Shown: positions 35,552 through 44,684 of the stretch, piece by piece
Layout of the letters: every line of letters starts with the position of its first letter
Numbering within the stretch: the stretch's first letter is position 1
NCBI GenBank assembly: GCA_015075405.1
Contig: JABTUK010000005.1
Location: forward strand, 1,168,199-1,232,198
Direction of reading: 5' to 3'
DNA length: 64,000 bases
From: Anaerolineales bacterium
GTDB lineage: Bacteria; Chloroflexota; Anaerolineae; 4572-78; J111
Notes under the pieces: model-generated
The model's input: the letters and a program-made list of their open reading frames with translations, nothing else
The model's database searches: none
What the model was told of the DNA's origin: nothing
Position numbers and translations under genes: made by a program

Positions 35552-36442
35552 ATGGTGAGAAAGTTTTCCATCCCGGCTATTCTGATTGTACTCTTCGTTA
35601 GTGTGGTATCTTACCTCATACCACGCCCGGTGCAGGCTCAAAATGAAATCCAATGCGGCGACATTCTGGAGAACAACTTCGCGCAGAACGGCGAGAAGCA
35701 TAAATATATCATCAATCTGAACGCGGGTGAGAAGATCATCCTTTCGGCCCAAGCTTTGGGAGATACATTAAAGCTGGGACTCTCTCTTTATGACCCCGCT
35801 AACAATCAAATCATGTGGACCTACTCATCAAATAATCCTTCTTACACCTCTGGAGTATTATCAGCAACAGGGAACTATACTATTCTGGCAGCTAATGATG
35901 GGGGGGTAGGAGTATACACCCTGTATGTGGAATGTACGAAACGCGATGGAACCATCATTAAGCCGGGCGCGGCGCAAACCCCTATCCCCGTTATTCCTGC
36001 CACCGAGTCACCCGCTGAGGCTGCGCCCCCGCCGCAAGCCGCTACCCCAGAATTTGCCGACGTGGGCTTTCCCGGTGTGCCGCCGGTGGACTTTTCCAAT
36101 GTGGTCAGGCTGAACCTGGCTAACGGCGTACCCATTTCAGCTACCCTTGCCCCAGGCTTTGAAGACATTGTTGGGTTTATCATCAATGCGGAGCCTGATG
36201 ACGTTCTCGATCTCACCTATACCCGGCTATCCGGCAATCTAAACCTGGGTCTCGTCGTTCTTTTTCCAAAAAACCAGGTTTATTTTCAAAGCAGTCTGGT
36301 CACTTCTGACAGATTAAACACTCGACTGACCTTGCCTGTTGCCGGGCAATATACCATTGGCGTATTTCGAATCAATTTGGTCGAACCGGCAACTCCAGAG
36401 GACACGGCTTTCGAGCTGATAGGAAGATTAAATCCCCAATAG
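35552..36442 (+). CDS. Secreted protein with two pre-peptidase C-terminal (PPC)-like domains
   Basis: 296 residues. A signal peptide (IPAILIVLFVSVVSYLIPRPVQA) precedes two similar beta-sandwich repeats: one with CGDILENNFAQNGEKHKY ... GNYTILAANDG (about 32-130), the other with FEDIVGFIINAEPDDVLDL ... GQYTIGVF (about 200-290), joined by a Pro/Ala-rich linker. PPC domains are exported, non-catalytic binding domains. Either ATG 35552 or the next codon (GTG 35555) may be the start, since AAAGGAGA lies very close. The gene is tightly coupled to the dual kinase, so it may be its extracytoplasmic partner. Confidence 0.7.
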   Translation: MVRKFSIPAILIVLFVSVVSYLIPRPVQAQNEIQCGDILENNFAQNGEKHKYIINLNAGEKIILSAQALGDTLKLGLSLYDPANNQIMWTYSSNNPSYTSGVLSATGNYTILAANDGGVGVYTLYVECTKRDGTIIKPGAAQTPIPVIPATESPAEAAPPPQAATPEFADVGFPGVPPVDFSNVVRLNLANGVPISATLAPGFEDIVGFIINAEPDDVLDLTYTRLSGNLNLGLVVLFPKNQVYFQSSLVTSDRLNTRLTLPVAGQYTIGVFRINLVEPATPEDTAFELIGRLNPQ

Positions 36443-36496
36443 ACCAGATTTGGGTATAAACGCATACACTCCAAACAAAAAGTGGCCCAGATAGGG

Positions 36497-36720
36497 CTAT
36501 TTACGGAGTCGTCACGAGCCTGTGGCACATCACCAAGAATGAAAATGGTTTGTAGGGACGACTGAAGTCGTCCCAGGCTATGAGCGACTGAAGTCGCTAC
36601 TACAAACAAGCTATTTATAGAGGAGTGTTCACGAATCTGTGACACGCCACCGATAATGAAAATGTCTTGCGGCGGTCGGCGGTCAGCCGTCGGCGGTCGT
36701 ATTTTCGAAGAAGAGGCTAC
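36497..36720 (+). other. Tandem GTTCACGA leader motifs, each followed by a palindrome
   Basis: Motif copy 1 (GTCGTCACGAGCCTGTGGCA, from 36509) is followed by twin hairpins GGGACGACTGAAGTCGTCCC and AGCGACTGAAGTCGCT. Motif copy 2 (GTGTTCACGAATCTGTGACA, from 36624) is followed by GGCGGTC words and then GTATTTTCGAAGAAGAGG, which leads to the ATPase start. Each motif is preceded by GCTATTTA. A third copy is at 17471. Confidence 0.65.
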
Positions 36721-36723
36721 CTC

Positions 36724-38106
36724 ATGACCGATTCCAAGCCTATATCCGGCTACTGGGCCGAATTTCCGGTGAGCTATCGCGCCGAGCAGGTGGCGACTCT
36801 GCTGCGCTGGACGGCGGCGGGCGAGAGCGGCGTGGTTGTTGGCGGCAGCGGCAGCGGCAAATCGAACCTGGCCGGCTTTCTCAGCAGCCGCCCCGACGCG
36901 ATAGCCGCGCACACCCCGCAACCGGAGCGTTACCGTTTCCTGCGCCTGGATATCAACCACCTGCCGGAATTGACCGCGCCTTACCTCTATCGCGGCTTGT
37001 TTCAAACTCTGGCCGAGGCTGCGGATTATTTGGGTCCAGAAGTGCAGCAGGCTATGGGGCAATTAAGCCAGGGCCAGGTGGATTGGGCTGATTCGTTTGT
37101 GGGGATGTCCCGGCTGCGTCAGGCGCATCGCCTGGTCATCCGCCAGGCCGGCCAAAAGGTGGTCTGGCTGCTGGACCGCTTTGACGAAGCCTGCCGCCGT
37201 CTCGACGCCCAGACCTTGAACAGCCTGCGCAGTTTGCGCGACGAGTTCAAAGGCGAGCTTTGCTACGTCGTTTTTACCCGGCAGCCGTTAGCCCGATTGC
37301 GTGACCCCAGAGAAATGGACGAATTTCACGAAATTATAGCCGCCAACACCTGTTGGGTGGGGCCAATGGTAGAACGGGACGCCCGCTGGGTCGCCCGCCA
37401 GATGGCCGCACGCTTGCAAATCACCTTCACCGAGCGCGAGGTGGCGCAATTGATCGAGGTAACGGGCGGGCTGCCGGCCTTTCTGAAGCTGGGCTGCCTG
37501 GCCCTGGCCGAAGGCGGTTTTAACCCGGTTGAGTCAAGCCAGACCTGGACCGGGCGTCTGCTGGCCCGGCCGGAATTTCAGCGTAACTGCCAGGAGATTT
37601 GGGCCGACCTATCTCTGGAGGAACAAAACACCCTCATGACCCTCCGCAGCGGCGCCGCTGAGACCATGCTGGATCCCACTATCATCGCCTACCTGGAACA
37701 AGCCAGGCTATTGACCCGCTCCGCGCCGGGCGCAGCGGCGCGCTTGTTTTCGCCCATTCTGGCTGCTTTTGTGGCCCAACAACAGGGAACGGCTGTCGGG
37801 GTGATCGAATTGCACCCCAAAACACGGGCCGTCCTGCGCGGCGGCATCCCGCTCAATATCGAGCTAACCTCTTATGAAGACCGGCTGCTCGCCTTTATGC
37901 TGGATCGTCCCGGCGAAGTTTGCTCAAAGGATACCCTGATCCAGGCCGTCTGGCCGGGTGAGCAGATCATCGAAGGCGTCCGGGATGACCGGCTGGCGCA
38001 ACTAATTAAGCGGCTGCGCGAGAAGATCGAGCCAGACGCCGGCCACCCCGTTTACATCCAAACGGTACATGGCCGGGGATATCGCTTCGTGCAGTCGGGC
38101 GGGTGA
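36724..38106 (+). CDS. P-loop (STAND/AAA-like) ATPase with C-terminal OmpR-type winged helix
   Basis: 460 residues from ATG 36724 (AGAGG upstream). The N-terminal ATPase has Walker A VVVGGSGSGKSNLAG near 40 and Walker B KVVWLLDRFDEA near 150, followed by a helical region. The C-terminal 100 residues are a Trans_reg_C winged helix: RLLAFMLDRPGEVCSKDTLI and a PVYIQTVHGRGYRFV wing. It joins an NTP-driven switch directly to DNA binding, with no receiver domain. Proteins of this type are frequent in Chloroflexota; the DNA targets are unknown. It follows the dual-kinase operon in the same direction but has its own leader. Confidence 0.85.
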   Translation: MTDSKPISGYWAEFPVSYRAEQVATLLRWTAAGESGVVVGGSGSGKSNLAGFLSSRPDAIAAHTPQPERYRFLRLDINHLPELTAPYLYRGLFQTLAEAADYLGPEVQQAMGQLSQGQVDWADSFVGMSRLRQAHRLVIRQAGQKVVWLLDRFDEACRRLDAQTLNSLRSLRDEFKGELCYVVFTRQPLARLRDPREMDEFHEIIAANTCWVGPMVERDARWVARQMAARLQITFTEREVAQLIEVTGGLPAFLKLGCLALAEGGFNPVESSQTWTGRLLARPEFQRNCQEIWADLSLEEQNTLMTLRSGAAETMLDPTIIAYLEQARLLTRSAPGAAARLFSPILAAFVAQQQGTAVGVIELHPKTRAVLRGGIPLNIELTSYEDRLLAFMLDRPGEVCSKDTLIQAVWPGEQIIEGVRDDRLAQLIKRLREKIEPDAGHPVYIQTVHGRGYRFVQSGG

Positions 38107-38145
38107 AACACCTGACGGTTAAATAAGAATAGACCGGCTGCCACT

Positions 38146-38197
38146 AAAGGCGGGTTGAGAGTTGGCGAGTGCTAACCTTCAACCCGCCTTTGGTTTT
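38146..38197 (+). terminator. Intrinsic terminator after the ATPase-winged-helix gene
   Basis: A perfect 13-bp stem AAAGGCGGGTTGA (38146-38158) with TCAACCCGCCTTT (38179-38191), then GGTTTTCC. An inner AGTTGGC/GCTAACC pair lengthens the stem. Confidence 0.7.
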
Positions 38198-38345
38198 CCT
38201 CAGCTTTGCTATCGCCGCTGAAATTTACCTCTCAAGAAAAGACCTCGTGAGATCAAGTCAGGAGCACGAGGCTGAAGCCGTCATGCTGAAAGAGCGAAGC
38301 TCCATTGGGCTAAAATTTGTCCTGTTCGCTAAGAGGTTGCACGAA
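38198..38345. other. Spacer with no recognisable gene
   Basis: A short frame on the plus strand shows no codon bias or family signal. The region holds a few DNA words (CTGAAGCC, CATGCTGAAAG) found in other spacer repeats. Confidence 0.4.
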
Positions 38346-38513
38346 ACGGCTTGACTGTAACAGTAACCCGCCCGGTGATAAATCAGCCGGGCTAGAGAAC
38401 TACGCCGGATGAATCCGGCTTGGGTAAGCCCGATTTATCGGGCGCTGTTTCATAGCCGGGGCGATTTATCCCCCGGCGGTCTCCGGCGTAATGTACGACT
38501 TGTTTATGAACGG
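38346..38513. repeat. Four-hairpin repeat, copy B
   Basis: Hairpins in order: CCCGGTGATAAATCAGCCGGG type, GCCGGATGAATCCGGC, GCCCGATTTATCGGGC, and CCGGGGCGATTTATCCCCCG. It is nearly the reverse complement of copy A (16886-17038), including the flanks TGTAACAG and TTTATGAAC. Confidence 0.85.
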
Positions 38514-38649
38514 CACACATTGGGCCAAAATTGGCTTTTTAGGGCGCTTCAGCGTCCTTTGCCCTCTCAGCCCGATGCTTCAGCGTTGGGGCTATGGGTG
38601 GTGATATGTCACCTCCTTGAAATCCATCATGAGCCAAAATCTAATATTC

Positions 38650-38780
38650 GATATAGCGCTCCAGAAAAGTTTTCGCCATTGAAACAAGTAGCAAGGTAGC
38701 AGAGTAGCAAATTTTTTACCTGCTACTCTGCTACTTGCTACCCTGATGTTGAGAAAGAATTTTTCTGGACACCTATATTA
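38650..38780. repeat. CCAGAAAAGTTTT palindromic element, copy 2
   Basis: Same ends as 32408-32528 (ATATAG..CTCCAGAAAAGTTTTCGCC and TTTTTCTGGACACCTATA). The inner palindrome is made of GTAGCAAGGTAGC words in a different arrangement. Confidence 0.8.
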
Positions 38781-38915
38781 AACCTGTCCCTGTCAGCATT
38801 CTCACCTATTTATTGAGGAAAGTACGTCGCGCTATCAAGATTAAGGCCGCTGTTTCGGTTATGCTGGCAGCAGATTGATAGGAACAACAGTCCAATTTGA
38901 GAAAGGAGACAGGCA

Positions 38916-39416
38916 ATGGCCAGGTCAAAAGCGGAGCGGGCCAAGGAATGGTGGGCCGAGATGGAAACCCTGGCTGGGGTCTACTACAAGATGAAGCCAG
39001 ATTGGGGCGAACCGGCGCCTCAAGCAATATTCCGATCCCGACCCATGAGTCAACATGAAGCGGTCTCGTTACAACGCAACTTAATAGAAGTGGATGTGGC
39101 GCTGTCGCCAACCCGGCACGCTCAACAGCGCATGGCCCAACGTAATCTATCCGCCCCTGAAATTGAATATGTGCTGCTCTACGGCCAGAGTTGGCACAAA
39201 GCCGGGGCGGTTATCGTCCACTTACGCCGGAAAGACCTGCCCAGTTCGGATCAATTCGATCAACGCCGGCAGCAATTGGTCGGCACAACCATCGTCATGG
39301 CCACCACCGGTGCGCGAGTCGTGTTGACCGCTTATCGTAATCGTCACTCCGGCCTGCACCGGATCAAACGCAAGGTGGATTACGATCGGATCGCAGGTCG
39401 AAGCCGAGGAAAATAA
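38916..39416 (+). CDS. DUF4258-like protein (possible RNase/toxin fold)
   Basis: 166 residues from ATG 38916 with an AAAGGAGA site. After a basic N-terminal helix (about 1-60), the core reads SPTRHAQQRMAQRNLSAPEI ... VLLYGQSWH ... LVGTTIVMATTGARVVLTAY, which fits the DUF4258 pattern (a BrnT/RelE-like small fold with HAxxRMxxR). A C-terminal basic segment (RIKRKVDYDRIAGRSRGK) could bind nucleic acid. No antitoxin gene is recognisable beside it. The assignment is by motif only. Confidence 0.6.
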   Translation: MARSKAERAKEWWAEMETLAGVYYKMKPDWGEPAPQAIFRSRPMSQHEAVSLQRNLIEVDVALSPTRHAQQRMAQRNLSAPEIEYVLLYGQSWHKAGAVIVHLRRKDLPSSDQFDQRRQQLVGTTIVMATTGARVVLTAYRNRHSGLHRIKRKVDYDRIAGRSRGK

Positions 39417-39564
39417 TGGCCGGCAGATACCTAATTGCTCCAGGCCCGTTGTCAGAACTATCGTCAATTTGCTGTGAAAATCTCGAGGGGTTGTCAATTT
39501 TGCCGGCAAAAAATGGGCTATGCTGTGACCCAAGAAAATAACCAAGTTATCAGGAGGCACAATC

Positions 39565-40434
39565 ATGGACAGTTCTAACTTTTTTACCATCGCATTAATT
39601 CTTGGAGGTTTAGCTTTATTTTGTTTGGTACCCTTTATCCTCTTTGCAGTTGTCGTTTATTTTGTTACTCCTCAGTTGAGGGGCTGGCTGGACCGATTCA
39701 TTATTCCCAATCCTGCCGGGCTGCGGCAGGAAGTACGCGCACTCCGGGCCACCAACCCTACCCTGAGTGATGACGAGTTGGCAAAAAAAATCATCAACCT
39801 CAACGCTCTGAAAGCTGGCCTGATTGGAGTTTTATCGGGGTTCGGTGGGGCTATCACCTCGATTGGTCTGACCCCTGTAGATATCACCTTATCCATAAGG
39901 TTACAGGCGCATATGATTGGCTTGATCTCCTGTATTTACAACCGTGCTGAAGTGGAGGAGCAGAGGCTCGAACTGAATATTTATGCCATTTTGGGCGCCA
40001 CAGATACCCGGCAGCTTAACAAAATCGCAGGCCAGGTAGTTCAGCAGCTTGTGTTGAGAACGATTATCCGGGCTTTGGTCAAAATGGTTTTGCAATCTTT
40101 TCCCTTTTTGGGGGCGCTGGCCGGCTTTGGGATCAATTGGCTGGTGACGCAAACAGCCGGGCGTGTGGCAGTTGAATGGTATAAAAAGAATTGGACTCCC
40201 TCCCAGGTAAAGGAATTAGCCGGTCAAACCGGAACCGGAGTCAAGTTATTGGGCAAACAAGCTCTTAAAAAGGTCAGTGCGGCGACCAGGAGAAGCAACT
40301 CCATTTCAAATATGGAAAACTCGCTTGAAGCATCCCACGGCGATCTCAGCGATTTCCCGTCCCCAGATGCGTCCGAAGATGAGTCTAAACAATTGAACAT
40401 AGATGGGGAAGAAGAACTGGCTTTCTCTGAATAG
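39565..40434 (+). CDS. EcsC-like membrane protein
   Basis: 289 residues from ATG 39565 with a perfect AGGAGG site. An N-terminal membrane helix (FFTIALILGGLALFCLVPFILFAVV) is followed by an amphipathic/hydrophobic core like that of EcsC family proteins: GLIGVLSGFGGAITSIGLTP, DITLSIRLQAHMIGLISCIY and a second glycine-rich helix (FPFLGALAGFGINWLVTQTAG). The C-terminal 60 residues are polar and acidic. EcsC proteins are linked to ABC-exporter and peptidase functions in Bacillus, but their activity is unclear. It is followed by a small membrane protein and an S8 peptidase. Confidence 0.6.
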   Translation: MDSSNFFTIALILGGLALFCLVPFILFAVVVYFVTPQLRGWLDRFIIPNPAGLRQEVRALRATNPTLSDDELAKKIINLNALKAGLIGVLSGFGGAITSIGLTPVDITLSIRLQAHMIGLISCIYNRAEVEEQRLELNIYAILGATDTRQLNKIAGQVVQQLVLRTIIRALVKMVLQSFPFLGALAGFGINWLVTQTAGRVAVEWYKKNWTPSQVKELAGQTGTGVKLLGKQALKKVSAATRRSNSISNMENSLEASHGDLSDFPSPDASEDESKQLNIDGEEELAFSE

Positions 40435-40532
40435 CGGTTTGTGAACTGTCAGCATCGGAGTGTCTATTAATATCATTGAACCTACTCTACTTGGTCTATT
40501 TTTGTTAGCAACACTTTAAAAGGAGGTATTAC

Positions 40533-40994
40533 ATGTGGGGAAATGAAGATGATCCGGGGTACCAACGGCATAAGGAATATCTTGAGGGAGAGGCTCGTTT
40601 GCGTGAGCAAGACCCCAGCCGGGGAATGCATAGTGGCTTCTCTAGTAATCCGCTTCCGCGAGGTTGCATTTTCTATGCCATTGTTATCGTTTTACTGGCG
40701 TTTGGCGTTGAGTTTGCCGCAGTTGCTTTACAACAACTCGTCCTTAAGGTCCTTTCAACTGTTCATGCTACGCCTCCAGCCGCTTTGCTCAGTTGGATAC
40801 TTTATACAGGACACCTTTTCAGCGGCCTGGCGACTTTGGCGTTACTGGGCAACTGGGTTTCTGGCCTGTTTGGGCGAGGTTGTTTGGGTGGGCTAGTGAA
40901 AACCATAGCTATTCTGTTTTTCTTGTTATTTCTCTCCGGTCTTGTTACGGCCCTGCTCGTGGCCTGGCTCAATGCTACGGGAAAAATTGTCTAA
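40533..40994 (+). CDS. Small membrane protein of unknown function
   Basis: 153 residues from ATG 40533, with an AAAGGAGG site. The first 45 residues are charged (EDDPGYQRHKEYLEGEARLR) and cytoplasmic. Three or four hydrophobic helices follow (GCIFYAIVIVLLAFGVEFAAV; LLSWILYTGHLFSGLATLALL; TIAILFFLLFLSGLVTALLV). No family is recognised. It lies between the EcsC-like and peptidase genes in one direction. Confidence 0.65.
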   Translation: MWGNEDDPGYQRHKEYLEGEARLREQDPSRGMHSGFSSNPLPRGCIFYAIVIVLLAFGVEFAAVALQQLVLKVLSTVHATPPAALLSWILYTGHLFSGLATLALLGNWVSGLFGRGCLGGLVKTIAILFFLLFLSGLVTALLVAWLNATGKIV

Positions 40995-41040
40995 AGCAAG
41001 CTAACGTCTGCGTTTATTAAAATCTCTATATTTAGGAGGC

Positions 41041-42528
41041 ATGATGTTATCAAGTAAACTCCGGTTATTTATTTTACCAACTATTAATACAATCATTTTT
41101 CTATGGATCCTGACTACAACAGGTCTAATTAATAGCTCAATGGCTGTAGCTTCTCCTTCATCAGCAGCTACCGTTCCACCAGGATACTCATCAGAGGTCA
41201 TCCAAATTAAATTCCGGGAAGGCACTGGCCTGCATCCACTTGATGCGCCATTTCCCCCTAATCTTAATAGCTCAATAGCTAATATCAACCCGCTTTTTAG
41301 CTTGTCAGAAGAGAGACTAGATAAGTTGAGACTCAATCAAACGACCCGCTCAACTCAGAAATTACCCAATTTGAATATGTGGTTCCAGGTTACCTTAAAG
41401 CCCGGCACTGATGCCAATAATTTTATGGAAAATTTAAAGCGTTTAGACAGTGTGGAAATTGTAGAACCTGCCCCATTACCTGCCCCACCTTCGGCGATTA
41501 CACCCAATTTCACTACGAATCAGGGGTTTCTCAATGCTGCCGCCAATGGCATTGATGCCCTATTTTCTTGGATTACACCTGGGGGTAATGGGAGCGGAGT
41601 CACCATCTATGATGTCGAGTACAGTTGGAACCAAACTCATGAAGATCTCAGTAAAGCTAATGGTGTCCCATTCCTATTAAATCCCGGCGACTCGGCTATT
41701 GATCCCTTTAACGACGACAATCATGGGACAGCCGTACTGGGCGAACTTGTTGCAGACAACAATACCAAGGGGGTGACTGGGATTTCATGGGGGGCCGACA
41801 TTAGATTAGTTCCCGCCTATACGGCAAAGTTACATTACAATCCAGCAAATGCCATTTTACTGGCAGTGTCTGATGCTTCGGCAGGGGATGTGATCCTGAT
41901 TGAGCAACAATATCCTGTATGTGGCTTGCCCGACTATGGCCCGGCTGAATGGCTTAATTCGGTCTTCGATGTAATTCGGACGGCAACTGCCCATGGTATT
42001 GTAGTGGTCGAAGCCGCCGGAAATGGCGGGGTAAACCTCGATCAGCCTGCTTGTGGATCCAGATTTGATCGGACCTTACGTGACTCTGGAGCAATTATAG
42101 TAGGGGCAGGTGGGCCGCCGACATCTAGCTTGGACCGCCAGCGCTTAACATTTTCTTCTTATGGCAGTCGCGTTGATTTGCAGGGTTGGGGCCAGGGGGT
42201 CATGACCACCGGGTATGGTCTATTTTATTCGAATCCAGATACCCCTACTAATCGTGACTTCTGGTATACCGCTACTTTTTCCGGGACATCTAGTGCTTCA
42301 CCCATTGTGGCCGGTGCAGTTGCAAATCTCCAGGGCATTGCAAAAAAAAGGGGGTTACTGCTTACACCCACACAAATCAGAACAACGTTAGTGCAGACAG
42401 GAAGTCCTCAATTAGGAAACACGACGCAACATATTGGTCCACGCCCCAATTTGCGGCAGGCAATTGCTGAACAATTTTCAACTATTTACCTGCCTGTGAT
42501 CTCAAGAATTTACCTTTATAGAAATTAA
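41041..42528 (+). CDS. Secreted S8 (subtilisin-family) serine peptidase
   Basis: 495 residues; ATG 41041 or ATG 41044 follows AGGAGG very closely. It has an N-terminal signal/anchor (LFILPTINTIIFLWILTTTG), a prodomain-like region (to about 165), then the catalytic triad: Asp in VTIYDVEYSW, His in NDDNHGTAVLGELV and Ser in FSGTSSASPIVAGAVA. An oxyanion Asn lies in EAAGNGG. It would be exported. The base composition is lower in GC than the housekeeping genes nearby. The gene ends next to a STAND-protein remnant. Confidence 0.88.
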   Translation: MMLSSKLRLFILPTINTIIFLWILTTTGLINSSMAVASPSSAATVPPGYSSEVIQIKFREGTGLHPLDAPFPPNLNSSIANINPLFSLSEERLDKLRLNQTTRSTQKLPNLNMWFQVTLKPGTDANNFMENLKRLDSVEIVEPAPLPAPPSAITPNFTTNQGFLNAAANGIDALFSWITPGGNGSGVTIYDVEYSWNQTHEDLSKANGVPFLLNPGDSAIDPFNDDNHGTAVLGELVADNNTKGVTGISWGADIRLVPAYTAKLHYNPANAILLAVSDASAGDVILIEQQYPVCGLPDYGPAEWLNSVFDVIRTATAHGIVVVEAAGNGGVNLDQPACGSRFDRTLRDSGAIIVGAGGPPTSSLDRQRLTFSSYGSRVDLQGWGQGVMTTGYGLFYSNPDTPTNRDFWYTATFSGTSSASPIVAGAVANLQGIAKKRGLLLTPTQIRTTLVQTGSPQLGNTTQHIGPRPNLRQAIAEQFSTIYLPVISRIYLYRN

Positions 42529-42603
42529 TGAGATGTCAATTAAACGAAAGCACACCTCTTCAGCATAAAGATTCAAATAGCACTATAAAGAAGGTTCCTA
42601 TGA

Positions 42604-42714
42604 ATACTTGAGCAGTGGGCCATCGAGCGGCCAGCCTGGATGGTCAGCCTGCGCTTTGAGCCGGGACTGGTGGATACGATTTTGTCCAATATGGCTGCCG
42701 ATACCAGGGGTTGA
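42604..42714 (+). pseudogene. Remnant of a STAND NTPase (nSTAND1-like)
   Basis: 36 codons between stops read ILEQWAIERPAWMVSLRFEP followed by GLVDTILSNMAADTRG. This matches the conserved segment after the NTPase core of novel STAND proteins (pattern AI..PA...GLRFEPGLVDTIL). Nothing else of such a gene is present on either side, so it is a leftover of a much larger gene. Confidence 0.5.
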
Positions 42715-42728
42715 TTTTAACTTCAGCT

Positions 42729-43679
42729 TCAACTCAGGGCGGCGCGTTCAAACAGATTATGAGGCGCGTTCTGGGGCACAATCACGCTCAAGGCCAGCGG
42801 CTCCACTTCGATGGCGACTGGCGTGGTGCCAACCGGCTCGGCGTCAACGTGGACGGGCAGGGCTTCTTTGGCTGAGAGGGAGAGAACTTTGGTCTGGTAG
42901 AGGTGAAAATCGGGGTCTTTGACGTGCTGGCCGAAGGTCAACCCGGCCAGGTGTTTGAAGGTCGAGGGCCAGCCGTGGCCGGTCATGATGCCTACGTCCA
43001 GCAGGCCGTCGTCCATTTTGGCCTGGGGGGACATGCGCCAGACGCGCCCGTACAACTGGCCGTTGCTGACCACCGCCAGCAGCACCCGGCCTTTGACCAG
43101 CCCGGCGTCGGTGCGGACGGTAGCCCGTGTGCCCATAAAATCAAACGTGACCAGCAACCCCGATAAAATCCAGGCTCCGACCCCCAGGCGGCGGGTGTCG
43201 CCCGGCTTGATGGCCTCGCTAATGGCCGCGTCCAGGCCGATGCCGCACCACATCAAAAAGTAGCGTTCCGTGCCGTCGGCCAGGCGCAGGCGGCCCAAAT
43301 CAATCCGGCGGCGCTGGCCGGTCACAATCACCTCGGCGGCGTTGAGCACCGCCCCGGGGTTGAGCGGCCACCAGATGGGAATGCCCACATCGGCGGCGTA
43401 GACATTGGCCGTGCCGGCAGGCAGCACGGCCAGAGCCGTTGCCGTGCCGACCAGCCCGTTGCAAACTTCATTAACCGTGCCATCGCCGCCCACCGCTACC
43501 GCCACATCAAACCCCTCGGCGGCGGCGCGCCGGGCCAGGCCGATGGCGTCGCCTTTGGCTCCGGTTTCCACCCGCTCCACCGTACAATCAAATTGTCGCA
43601 GATGCTCGGCGGCTTCCACAACCAGCTTTTGAAATCCGCCCGAACCGGCCGCCGGGTTGACGATGAAGCAGAGTTTCAT
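42729..43679 (-). CDS. Diacylglycerol kinase-family lipid kinase
   Basis: 316 residues from ATG 43679. The N-terminal motif FIVNPAAGSGG, the nucleotide loop VAVGGDGTVNEVCNGLVG and the PAGTANVYAADVGIP segment are those of the DAGK catalytic domain (YegS/DgkB). The C-terminal domain carries GIGLDAAIS and ends with a beta-rich PVHVDAEPVG. It phosphorylates diacylglycerol or a related lipid at the membrane surface. The response-regulator gene ends three bases upstream, so the two are one operon. Confidence 0.9.
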   Translation of the reverse strand: MKLCFIVNPAAGSGGFQKLVVEAAEHLRQFDCTVERVETGAKGDAIGLARRAAAEGFDVAVAVGGDGTVNEVCNGLVGTATALAVLPAGTANVYAADVGIPIWWPLNPGAVLNAAEVIVTGQRRRIDLGRLRLADGTERYFLMWCGIGLDAAISEAIKPGDTRRLGVGAWILSGLLVTFDFMGTRATVRTDAGLVKGRVLLAVVSNGQLYGRVWRMSPQAKMDDGLLDVGIMTGHGWPSTFKHLAGLTFGQHVKDPDFHLYQTKVLSLSAKEALPVHVDAEPVGTTPVAIEVEPLALSVIVPQNAPHNLFERAALS

Positions 43680-43681
43680 GG

Positions 43682-44389
<708 letters not shown>

Positions 44390-44404
44390 CAAAGCCTCCT
44401 GGCG

Positions 44405-44462
44405 ACCGCACCCCCACCCAAACCCTCTCCCTCTTAGGGGGAGGGCTAGGGAGGGGGTCGGC
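44405..44462. repeat. C/G-rich CCCTCCCC palindrome
   Basis: The arms CACCCCCACCCAAACCCTCT and GGGGGAGGGCTAGGGAGGGG are inverted. A related pair lies at 58436-58492 and 58567-58617. Confidence 0.75.
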
Positions 44463-44518
44463 GGTCATCGTTGGGAACTATTTCTCTCGCCTTGTCGTCT
44501 TAGCTGCAACAGACCATT

Positions 44519-44651
44519 TGTAACTACTCACCCCTCATGTCATTTCGAGGCTGAAAGCCGAGAAATCTTTGATGTCGTTGTTTGAAAACTACGGATTAGG
44601 AGATTTCTCGCTCCTAACGTCGCTCGAAATGACATGGTTGAGTAGTTACAA
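44519..44651. repeat. GTCATTTCGA palindromic repeat, copy 2
   Basis: Outer ends GTAACTACTCA and TGAGTAGTTAC; then TGTCATTTCGAGG/CTCGAAATGACA and GAGAAATCT/AGATTTCTC. It lies upstream of the VWA lipoprotein gene. Copy 4 (47371-47484) has the matching GTAACTGCTCA ends. Confidence 0.85.
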
Positions 44652-44684
44652 CCATTTGATTATATTATCTAACGGAGGGCTAAG

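Noticed and set aside
38409..38699. A 96-residue plus-strand frame
   Set aside because: It translates the four-hairpin repeat and the following palindromic element.
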